DNA of 64,000 nucleotides, taken from NCBI GenBank assembly GCA_016748015.1, contig JAAOMT010000769.1:20657-84656 (forward strand), given 5' to 3'. The translations under genes and the position numbers were made by a program. This DNA is from Geosiphon pyriformis. Taxonomy: Eukaryota > Glomeromycota > Glomeromycetes > Archaeosporales > Geosiphonaceae. Positions within the stretch are counted from its first letter, which is position 1, and every line of letters begins with the position of its first letter. Shown in pieces: positions 1-10,078 of the stretch. Below the pieces are notes generated by a model, which had not been told where the DNA came from, did no database searches, and was given only the letters and a program-made list of their open reading frames with translations.

Positions 1-1407
1 TTTTAATTTATTATAATTATAAAAATATATAAATTCAAGATTTTTTATTAATATTATTTTTATTATAATTTTGTTAATTTATTAATTTTATTTATTGTAA
101 TTGTCAATTAAATAATATGTAAAATTCATATTTTGGTAAAAACAGAATTTTTAATATTATTCAATAAAAACAAAAAAAATATTATTAATATTATTTATAA
201 TTTATATATATTATAATTAAAACTGAAATTTTTATTAATATATTAAACAATATTTTTGGTAATGCATAATATATTGTAAAAAAAAACTATATATTTCTGT
301 AAATTGTACTTTATAAAGCTAAATATATTATATAATATATTAATACTTTAACTAAAAATGTTGATCAAAAAAAATTTGTTATAATTTAGTATTCTAATAA
401 TTACATTAAGTTTAAGTTTGTTAACTGCTTAATTGTTGATTTGTAAACTTATTTAATAAAGATTCTACATAAAAAACTTTTAATAATTACAAAAAATAAT
501 TATAAAATTTCAAATATTTAAATATAATATGACAAAATAAAAATATTATATTATATATTTTAAATACTATTGTCAAAAAGAAAAAATTTTGTTTTGTCTT
601 GTTGTTTAATAAGATTTAAATTGCTTTTATAATTTTTAATGTGGTTTAAAATCAATATATTTAAATTTTTACTGATTATTTATAGATAATTGACCAAAAA
701 AAATAATAGTATTTATTCTTAAAAAATACTTAAAGATTAAAAATAGTTAATAAAAATAAAGTGTAAATTAATGTAATTGGTCTTAAAATCATAGTTGCTA
801 ATTTTTCAAAAAAATCCAAAAATAGAAAAATAATTGGTAATTGGTAATAAAAATAATACAGCTGTTATAATTTTTTCAAAAAATATTAAACTGATTTTAA
901 TTAAAGTATTAATTTTAATATTTATGTAATGTATTATAACTATTGATATCTTAACTATTATATTTATTATTTTAAAGTTTAACTGTAAAGTTATTGGTTA
1001 AATTTTGAATAATTTATACATGTATTTATTAATAATGATTAAACACAAATATAAATTGTGTATTTTTTATAACTTAATCCAATTAAGACCCTATTATTCA
1101 AAATTAATAAGATTTAAACAAAAGATAAGTTTGGTTACCTAGATTTAAAACATAAAATAGGATATATATTGGCTTTTGCGAATCTATAAGTTTTAAAAAT
1201 ATCACATTTTTAATCATTTTTTTTTAATTTATTACCACTTTCACAATTTGACAAAACAGCATTATTATTGAAAGTTAAACTGTTTTTTCTTTTTTCTTTT
1301 TAATTTAATTAAAGCCACATTTGTTTACAAAGTATTATGATAGGGGTCTTATGATTAAATCTTATGGTATTTTTATGCTCCACACGAAGGCTAATTTGGT
1401 TTATCAT

Positions 1408-1432
1408 TGTTGTTGTTGTTGTTATTGTTGTT
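1408..1432. repeat. GTT trinucleotide microsatellite
   Basis: A run of GTT/ATT triplets lies about 310 bp upstream of kinase copy A. A shorter form of the same sequence lies upstream of kinase C near 40750, so it belongs to the shared 5' flank of the kinase units. The right inverted-repeat arm lacks this segment. Confidence 0.8.
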
Positions 1433-1740
1433 CCGCAAAGAAATTGAACTAGTTATTTAACCAACAATACAATGAGACAATAGGAAACTTTTTCAGTATT
1501 TTGTGTACTATAGCAACTTAAATTTGTTCATAGTTAAACCTATTTAGTATAATGAATAAGGTTTAATAGATTGATTTATTTCTTCTATGCGAACATAGTA
1601 AGAAACAACATAAATAAGAACTCGTTTTTAAACAAATAATTTTCTAAATGTACTATCAAATAAACCTTTAAAGAAACCCTCTTTGAATAATAACTTATTC
1701 ACTTTTTATCCTTCTTTATCCTTTGTTCTTTATCCACATC

Positions 1741-3242
1741 ATGGAATACAAAGAAATTAATAGATATCGTCCATATGTTCAAGATTGCAACGAATGTAAA
1801 CGGTGTCAAAGGAGTATTAAAAATAATAAAGATTATAATTTGTGTGCGGCATGCTGGTTCATATTTTTTGAAAAACATTATAAAGACTTTTCAAGCGGCA
1901 ATAAAGTAGTTGATGAGATAACTAAAAATCCAAATAATGATAATCGTGTATTCAATTACTATGAATGGATTCCATGGGAGCGTTTGTCGAATATCAATAA
2001 AATTGCTCAAGGAGGGTTCGGTATAATTTATAAAGCAACCCTAATTGATAGATTACTTGATCCCTGGAATATAAAACATCATGGTGAAATGGAATATAAA
2101 AGAGAAAGAATAGGCACAGAAGTAGCAATAAAAATTATAAAAACAAACAGTGAAGAATTGTTTAAAGAGGTAAACAAAGTATTATTATTTATATCTATAT
2201 ATAAAATTAATTCATATTTATCTATTATTTATTTACTGTATATTTTCTATTTACTTTTATACACTGTGTTGATAGTTAAATATTTAAAACACTCGAGTAT
2301 GGAATTGTGATGGAGTTTGCCGAGCATGGAGACATGTGAAAATATTTATCAATAAATTTCCATTCTACGGGTTGGAAATATAAATTAATGATCGCACGTC
2401 ATATAGCTTATGGACTTTCTTCAATTCATGACTCCGGTATGGTTCATCGTGACTTACACTCGGGCAACATAATACAATATAATGAACGATGGGTAGATAT
2501 TGGAGACCTCGGATTATGTCAACCTATAAACAATAAAGCAACAACAACAGAGGAAAAAAAGATATATGGAGTGATTCCATACATTCCACCAGAAGTTTTA
2601 AGAGGAGAAAAATTTACAACAGCTGGTGATATTTATAGTTTTAGCATGTTATTATGGGAATTAGCAACAGGAAAGCCTCCTTTTCATGATTGCTCTCATG
2701 ACGCCATTCTTATAATGGCTATTTTAAATGGTCAAAGACCTGAAATAACCTCCCCACTTATTCCACCTTGTATTGCTGAAATAATTGTAAAGTGTTGGGA
2801 TGTTAATCCTGAGAATCGTCCTACTGCCAGAGAAGTTGTAAATAAGTTGGAGAAATTAGTGGCAGTAATTCCGAGTTTTTAGAATCAGAAAATACGTATT
2901 TGAGATGTTAAAGAACGACTCTACAACAAAACCTTTAGGAAGATTTTCAAAATATATTCAATTTCTTAAAAAAGCAAAGAAACGCGACGAGATAGCAAAA
3001 CCCTCGACGACAACAAAGATAAACATTCATCGAGGAGCAGTTTATACAAGTCGTCTTTTAACTGCACAAATGGTTGATTTTTCAAAAGGTTAGTTTATCT
3101 ATTTTTTGTATTGATTAATTCATTGATTTAATTATTATACAATAGATTAATATTTTACTTTAATTTACTTTACTTCTTAAAAGAATTAGTTTACTTGCCT
3201 GAAAGTAAGAAATTACATCTATCATTAATCATTAATCATTAA
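1741..3242 (+). pseudogene. TKL-type protein kinase pseudogene (copy A)
   Basis: Exon 1 (1741-2169) opens at ATG 1741, reads MEYKEINRY and contains Cys pairs (CNECKRC, CAAC), then the kinase start YEWIPWERLSNINKIAQGGFGIIYKA (glycine loop) and the lysine in VAIKIIK. It ends at a GT donor at 2170. After the intron, about 80 nt present in intact copy C (41007-42496) are missing, so the hinge region is lost. A CGA codon has become TGA at about 2337. The frame then reopens through HRDLHSGN, GDLGLCQ (the DFG position), IPPEVLRG and GDIYSFSMLLWELATGKPPF. A one-base frameshift near 2866 breaks the C-terminal tail. A last exon like that of copy C starts at about 3190. These kinases form a very large family in mycorrhizal fungi. 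This copy can hardly make an active kinase. Confidence 0.85.
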
Positions 3243-4453
3243 TGAAATTTATCCTTTTATTTAACGCTTATTTCTTTCATTATCTATTATATTTAGACGG
3301 CTCTTCATAGATGTAGAAAGTAATTTCTTAAAGACGGAATTTGTATATTATTTATATTGTTTCTCTATGTTAACAAATCACCTAAATTAAAGTTAATCAT
3401 AAATTTCTATTAATTGGTGAATGATTTACCTCCCTAAACTTTCAGATCATTCAAAATTTCTTATTATTTTTTAAAAACACAAGTACTTAATTAAAAATAA
3501 ATTAAATTTGAATATTACATTTTTTAAGTTGTCAATAAATAAAATTATTGAAATAACATAAATAAATAATGGTAAGTCAATTATATATTTTATTGGAATT
3601 TAAAAATGGTAGATAAAATTTATTTTATCAATTTATGCAAATATGTTATTTTGTAACATTTTTGAAAAATTATATTTTCAAAAAAAGAAAATACTGAAAA
3701 TGCGATACAGATTATATATAAATACGTAAATTTTTAAACCCATTTGGTTTTTTAAAGTAATAAATTTTTTTATATTAAACTTAAAATTTTTTTTATTTTT
3801 TTATTTAATTGATTTCTTAAAAAATAACTATAATTTACCTAAGATAAATCAGTACTCGAAAGTTTAATCTAATAAAGAAAATTTAAAAAAGAAATAGCTT
3901 GTACTAAAAATTTATCAATTGTTGATAAAACTTTCACATCTAAATCATAATATAATTTGTAAAAAATACCAATTTTTAGGAATGATTCAAGAATAATTTT
4001 TATAATAATTTGATAAATCAACAAAAATATGTATTTAAAATATTTCAGATAATATAATTATTATTTTAAAACATAATAAATCTTTATCTAAAATAATTCT
4101 TTATGAAAAGATCAAATTTAATATATAGAGTTCAACATAATTATTTATTTAGTACAATTTTAATCTATTAAGAATCATCTAAATATAATAGATAGTAAAA
4201 AATTATATTTACATATTTATATTTTAACTTTCTAAAATACTTCATACCTTTTAAAGGAGAAACAAAAGGTTTTTGAATATCTAAACTATTTAATTTAATG
4301 ATTTTATAAATTAATAATTAACTAAATAAAAAATCTTAATAATATTAAAGCTATTATGAATAAAAAATTTCAAATAAAAACAAAATTATGAATAAACAAT
4401 AATAATTATAAATAAAAATCCAAAAATATTAATCAATATTAATCAAATTAAGT

Positions 4454-4523
4454 NNNNNNNNNNNNNNNNNNNNNNNNNNNNNNNNNNNNNNNNNNNNNNN
4501 NNNNNNNNNNNNNNNNNNNNNNN
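4454..4523. other. Assembly gap (70 N)
   Basis: A run of N lies in the left arm. The right arm has a gap at the matching place. The left arm has 163 bp of sequence plus 70 N where the right arm has 245 N, so the two gap estimates are close to colinear. Confidence 0.99.
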
Positions 4524-4895
4524 TTTAATCATTTATAATAATTGCAAACATTTTTTTAATAACAAAGATTTTAATTATTATTTTATTTTTGTATTTTATT
4601 TTAAAATAATTTATATATCATATTAATGAAATTATTTTTAAAATGATCCAAGTTTTTAATTTGGGTTTAAAATATAAAATATAAAATCTTAATTGTAATA
4701 AATACAATCATTAAAATAAAAAATTAAATTATTAAAAAATTTTGACCAAACTCTAATGGTTTTTTTATACCAAATTTTTAGCCAAAAATAAATATGAAAT
4801 TTTTTACTTAAAAATTTATAATAAATTTTTCTATTTTTAAATATAGTAACTAAATTAAATGTGCATTTATTTAATACTAACTATTTATTTTAAAT

Positions 4896-6243
4896 GTAAA
4901 TTCTTGATGCAAAAACTTAGTTGAAATGTTTTATTTTTTAAGTTACTAATAAAATATTTTTTGACTTTATAAAACAAAATATTTTAAATTGTGAAAAAAA
5001 TCTTTTTTTTAAAATGTTTATTATTATATTATAATTTTGATTAAATATTTTTATATATAAAATTCAATCATAATAAATTTCAAAAATTAAAAATTTTTAT
5101 AAATTATAAATTCAATAATAGTTTTAATATTTTTGTTTGACCAAAATTTAAAAAATGCTTTATAAAATAACTTGAAAAGTATTTGAATAATTATTATAAT
5201 TTGGCAATATTATCAAGTATTTTAATTGAATTTTAAAAAGAGGTTCTTTTTAATTATAAAGTTTTTTTAAACAACTAGTTTTCGAAAAAATTTACTAAAA
5301 AGCAAATATTATGCAAATAAAATAATACAGTAAGTATTTAAATTTTAATAAATAAATATTTTTAAACAATAATATTTTTTTTATCATGCATACATGAGTG
5401 AAGCCCAACCATTGACTATTTATGAATCAACGCTACACTACACTATCTCAAGGGGTTTCCTTATGCTCATCGCGCACATTATTTTTATGATATTTAATTT
5501 TGAAATTTTATATAATGGTTTTTGTATGAAAAATAAATTTACATATTTAATTATTGTGTATTTTTTTTATATTTAAAATTATTTTATCTAATTATTTGAT
5601 ATAAATCAAGCTGTTTTTATTTTATTTTATTTTATAAAGATATTATTACTTTTTATTTACACAGAGTTTTTGATTAAAATTTTAATAACTATTATTTTAA
5701 TTAACCTGTTTCAATAAAAAACATTTATTTGTTTAAAAATTTTAATTTGTGGGAATGATTGCAATTCTTTTTTTATTAAGAATTATAATTGTTTTGTCTT
5801 ATATTGAAATTAATTTTTTTTTTATAAAAAATATAAAAAAAGGACGAATATATATAAATTAGAGTTCAATTACGCCTCAATAATTTCTTGTGACATCATG
5901 TTTACTGTTGTTCCATATATGAAAGATTTTTGGCTTATCAATATTTACCCATAATATTAACCAGACGAAAACCTCGATAATATTCCAATCACAAATGTTT
6001 TCATTCGGTTTTATAAAGATAAGAACTAGAATCTGAGGCATATGGGGTGGATGATAAATTTTTATACTTTGGGCTTCCTATTGTTCGTTTATAAAATCAT
6101 TTCATTAATCAGAGTGATAATAAAAGTTATAACAAAATTGATGCTTTATTATTTCGCCTCCTAGAGAACAAATCAAATTGACCAATTAAAAATTCATATT
6201 ACCCTAACAAGAAAATGTTGGATAAGGCTACATTCAATAAGGC

Positions 6244-6277
<34 letters not shown>

Positions 6278-6332
6278 CATCATCATCATAATAGTATAAT
6301 CCCAATAATTTACATGGAAATTTATCCTATAA
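4896..6332. other. Intergenic, AT-rich, no gene recognised
   Basis: AT-rich DNA to about 5840, with a small GC-richer island at 5390-5480 that has a short open frame (ATG 5394) with no recognisable homology. From 5850 the composition approaches that of the gene island. The part just below 6333 would be the 3' untranslated region of the UBAP1-like gene on the minus strand. Confidence 0.6.
6246..6293. repeat. AAT/CAT trinucleotide microsatellite
   Basis: A run of AAT triplets is followed by CAT triplets, about 45 bp past the stop codon of the UBAP1-like gene on its 3' side. The short open frame across it is low complexity only. Confidence 0.9.
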
Positions 6333-7936
6333 TTATCCAACATTATCTAACAAGTAATTGGTTGCTTTCTCTAAATTATAATCATATTTTTCCAGGGCAT
6401 CAATCGCTTCTTCCCTTGAAAATCCCATGTTTAAGGTAAGCTGTTTCAATACTTCAGAATCTTCCTTATCTTCAAAACTTTCTGAATGATCATTAATCAC
6501 ACTAGGTATGGGTGTTGTTGACCTTGATTTTGGTAATTCTTCCTTTGGTGGCCTACTAGGGGGTGGTAAGGTGTAGGAAGAATGAGAAGCACTACGGCCA
6601 CGTACAATTGTTCGTGTGGATGATGAAGATAATGAGTTCGAGGAAGGAAGATAGTGTAAAGGGGACTGTAATTGTAATGATGAGCTAGGGCTGGAAGGAT
6701 TGCTGATTGTTTTCAAGTTAGGTGTTGAATTAGAATAAGGCACGGCTTTATTTGGATGGATATGAGAGGGTGGGTTATAGACTACAGGTGATAGTGTGGT
6801 TCCTGCATAACTTTGGTGTGACGGTATCTGTTGTTGAGGGATACTCGATCGTATTTCAATATTGGAAGAGTGTGGAATCATAATTTTATGGCTGTTTCCA
6901 TTAGCTGGCTTAGCAATATCAAGGGGGTTCATTGGTATCGATATAAGTTTGGGTCCAATTAAACTCTCTTGCACAACCGGGAAATCATTTTCAAAAGTTT
7001 TTGAATCCCATGGATTTAAAGATGAATCTTGCTCGAACTCGTTGTAAAGCAGTTCTTGTGAAGATTTCCCCTAGAAAATAATATTTTTATTACAAATTGC
7101 TTATCAAAGAATAAGGGAAATGACAAACCAAGTAAAATTCGATTAATACCTCCGTTGCGTCTACCTCTTTTAATTTTAAGCGCTCAATAACATGATTGGG
7201 CAAATCATCAGATGCTGAATACCCATTTTCCCCATCTTTCGCTATGTTCTTTACGATATTGTAATTATTCTCAATTGGGTTGTTAAGCCGGTGAATTGAA
7301 TTCGAAGCTGGAATTGGTGTGAGAATTCGGCAATTTGTGTCAAGATAACCAGGGGCAATTTTGCGAGCCTCCAACTTCTGTTTGTGAATACGTTCCTCTT
7401 GCAAAGCTCTTACTTGTTCTGCGCGTGTGGCGGATAATGAAACGGCTTCAAGCCGTTCACGCTCTAACTGGGTGATAACATACCTTTCAAGGCGAAAATC
7501 ATAGGATTGCTTTAAAATGTTTAAGATATCCAGTCAGACTCTAAATCAAGAATCTGATTCCATAAAGTCAATTGACAATGACTCACGACTGGTTGTAGAT
7601 CACCAAGAATGGTTTTCAACTCTGGTGGGAGCGTCACCTAATAGACCAAAAGAATTAAATTGAAGGTTTTGAAAGTGCAATTTAGCACCTTTTATGAAAA
7701 CTAACCGGCTTGAGCGAAGAAAATTGCGGAGCTAAAATCAACGGTACGTCCTGTACAGCAGAGTAAATTGAGGAAACTACTTCGGATGGCAGGAAGGTTC
7801 AATTAGAGTGGAATTAAGTCAAAATGAAACTGTTCATAACATCACCGAGAAACTGAGATGCTCTTGCTTAACTCGTAAACGAGAGTCCACCTTACAATAG
7901 GAAGCAAGAAAAGTTTTACTTACAGTGATCATACAT
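6333..7936 (-). CDS. UBAP1-like ESCRT-I subunit: N-terminal UMA-type motif, C-terminal UBA
   Basis: Spliced model on the minus strand: 7936-7924, 7776-7706, 7637-7587, 7509-7150, 7070-6333. All introns are GT-AG and the joins keep frame, giving 410 residues. The N terminus has DVPLILAPQFSSLKP followed by VTLPPEL and then YDFRLERYVI (about residues 14-56). This order DVP...F..P.V.LP...YDF.LE is that of the UMA segment at the N terminus of animal UBAP1, which docks onto ESCRT-I. A charged helical stretch follows, then a Ser/Pro-rich linker. The last 40 residues form a UBA domain (NMGFSREEAIDALEKYDYNL). UBAP1 itself ends in tandem UBA-like domains; here only one is visible. Inferred role: ubiquitin-cargo binding in the ESCRT-I complex on endosomes. 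The UBA is clear; the UMA match is from recalled family sequence. Exon 1 codes for only four residues and is the weakest part. The gene is head-to-head with eL19. Confidence 0.8.
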
Positions 7937-8477
7937 AACCCGAAGAAAGTATTGATTAAGAGACAGGGTTGACAACGTTTTTGCAGTGACCATTAAATTA
8001 GATGTGCAACAGTACATCAGCCTATCAGCTATCGGCGCTACTATTCCATAGTCATAAAGCTGATGATTAATTAAAAGAAATCCTCATAAGAGTATTTTCA
8101 CTTGATTGAAGAATCTTGACTAAATAGCATAGAAACTGCAAAATTTGAATGTGATATTGAATGCGGTAATTCCATGTACAATTAATGGGTTATTTTGTCA
8201 TCTTCATTGAAGGCGGGAAGCCTATTCGTAATAGAGGATGAATAGAGCTTCCTCGTTATGACTGGTTTAATATCCACATCCGATTTATCTTCAAATCATT
8301 TACTATTCATTATTAACTGATAAGTGAGATTGTGATTCCCACAAAATTTTTTCAACATCACAAAAATATTAATCGACCAATCATGAAACTTTAGGAATCA
8401 CGGGTATTAAAAAATCATTTTCGTTTTCTCTTTAGGCTGTTCATTCTCTACAAAACCGGCAAATCGCTTGAATTCCA
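7937..8477. promoter_or_regulatory. Shared upstream region of divergent UBAP1-like and eL19 genes
   Basis: These 541 bp separate two divergently transcribed genes and must hold both promoters and 5' untranslated regions. A pyrimidine-rich stretch (TCGTTTTCTCTTTAGGCTG, about 8420-8438) lies some 50 bp before the eL19 start, as is usual for ribosomal protein genes. No factor site is named with confidence. Confidence 0.5.
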
Positions 8478-9477
8478 ATGTAAGTGAGCTAGTCATCGTT
8501 TTAAATTTCTACTGGCAAGAATCTGTTATATTTTAAAGGAACAGCACTGCTTCCTTTCTACGTTGAGAAATTGGTTAAGTCAATACGCTTTTTATGTTCT
8601 GGTTTTGAACAAGGCCGAACCTCAGGAGCCAGAAAAGATTGGCAGCCAGCGTGCTAAGCTGTGGCAAGAGAAAAGTTTGGCTTGATCCGAATGAAGTGAA
8701 TGAAATTTCAAACGCAAACTCTCGTGAGTTAAATATTTACTTCCTGGCAAAATCTTTTGATTGCCATTGTTCAACTAGTCGGTCAAGCTAAAAAAATGGT
8801 TGGACATATTAATTATTCTCTTATATTGGTTTCCCCAGGCCAAAACATCCGTAAACTTGTAAAGGATGGTTTCATAATCAAAAAACCTCAAGTCATCCAT
8901 TCGCGGTTTCGAGTTCGGGAAAAGTTAGAGGCCAAGCGTAAAGGTCGTCATACTGGCCCCGGTAAGAGAAAAGGTACTGCGAACGCACGTATGCCTCATG
9001 CTGTTTTATGGATGAGGAGACAGCGGGTCTTGAGACGTTTGTTGAGAAAATATCGAGAGTCTGGAAAGATTGATAAGCATTTGTAAGATTCACATCAACC
9101 TTGTTTTTAAATTAAACTAAATAGCTTAGTAAAGAATAATAATTTTATAAATTCCCCCTTAGATATCATCAGTTGTATATGAAGGCCAAAGGTAATGTTT
9201 TCAAAAATAAGCGTGTACTAATGGAATACATTCATAAAGCCAAGGCCGAAAAAGCCCGTACTAAACTTCTCGCGTATGTATCTTTTAATCATTCCATTTA
9301 ATTTCCCAAGCTTTTGAAGCTTACTAATTTTGTGTTACTTGGAACAGTGATCAAGCTGAAGCACATCGTCAAAAGACAAAAGCAGCGCGTGAGCGTCGGG
9401 CTCAACGTGTCGCAGACAAGAAAGCTGCTTTGCTCGGTATCGAGGTAGGGGAGGAGGATGTCCCAGAAGAAAAGTAG
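8478..9477 (+). CDS. RPL19: 60S ribosomal protein eL19 (L19e), five exons
   Basis: Exons 8478-8479, 8614-8723, 8839-9082, 9163-9273 and 9348-9477 join in frame to 198 residues, the normal length for eL19. The protein starts [15 protein letters not shown], continues [20 protein letters not shown] and [14 protein letters not shown], then the basic [18 protein letters not shown] segment, [20 protein letters not shown], and an Ala/Arg/Lys-rich C-terminal helix ending VPEEK. It is a structural protein of the large ribosomal subunit. An in-frame stop at 8606-8608 and the lack of any ATG in exon 2 force an upstream start. The join AT(8479)|G(8614) rebuilds an ATG, so the start codon is split by a 134-bp intron (GTAAGT donor, AAG acceptor). 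The last intron holds a good branch-point match (TTACTAAT near 9321). The gene is convergent with the unknown gene downstream. Confidence 0.95.
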
Positions 9478-10078
9478 CAAAGCAGAAGTCAACTGTTACT
9501 AGTTATGACCAATGATTAAAAGCCACACATGGTAAAAAAGTGCTTATTATGGTTGAGCTATCTACATTCATAATAAATTCGAATGTGCTTTTCATTCTAG
9601 TTATCACTAGCATTGATTCCATAGATTTTTTTTGAACGAATTTTACTTTCTCATTATATTTAACATTTTTGACTTCAAATGGCTGATAATATAAATCACT
9701 GTTTTGCCAATTTGCGATGTACAATAATATGAATTGATAATAGTATGCCTAATAGTTAAGCCATTTTGCGAATTTTAGCTACACGACTGGCACAAGAAAA
9801 AAGTGGTATCTGAGGCGTTGATAAGATATATCCATTTCCTAATAGCTATGAGAAATATAACCACATAAACGAAAAGTATTGTAAGCCTATTGATAGACAA
9901 GATATCAAAGACATCAGCTAAGGTTTGAAAGGAACCGACTACAGCAAAAAATGCCAATCTTGACTTATTGAAATTGCGACCACAACTTAAAACCCCAATA
10001 CACACAAATAATATACAAATTGAGAAATTATTAACATTGAAATAAGCTGCCTGTCATCCCTTCAAGACCGTTCTTATT
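9478..10078. other. Intergenic between convergent genes
   Basis: About 600 bp between two 3' ends. Open frames exist on the minus strand (for example 9775-10005, with a hydrophobic stretch), but they lack an ATG start and recognisable homology, and lie where the 3' untranslated region of the 588-residue gene would be. I see no supported gene. Confidence 0.55.

Larger units (their letters stand above)
1..4895 (+). repeat. Left arm of a large inverted repeat
   Basis: This stretch matches, in reverse complement, the DNA at about 15551-27840. Matching blocks I compared by eye include 5-120 with about 27720-27838, 540-660 with parts of 26470-27340, 1075-1340 with 19020-19289 and 26042-26110, 3100-4290 with 16191-17330, and 4524-4890 with 15555-15945. 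The arms differ by many substitutions and by indels: a LINE and about 700 bp are extra in the right arm, and about 130 bp near 1350-1480 are missing there. The outer end cannot be placed because the window starts inside or at the arm. The inner end is where the match fades, near 4890. The arm contains kinase pseudogene A. Confidence 0.85.

Noticed and set aside
1723-2310. Kinase A exon taken as one frame from TTG 1723 to 2310
   Set aside because: The start is not ATG and the end runs into the intron; ATG 1741 and the donor at 2170 fit the intact copy C.
5394-5576. Short open frame starting MSEAQPLTIYES
   Set aside because: No homology recognised, hydrophobic low-complexity end, and isolated in AT-rich DNA. 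Noted only as a small GC-richer island.
9775-10005. Minus-strand frame with a hydrophobic stretch
   Set aside because: No ATG start and it lies in the likely 3' untranslated region; no family recognised.
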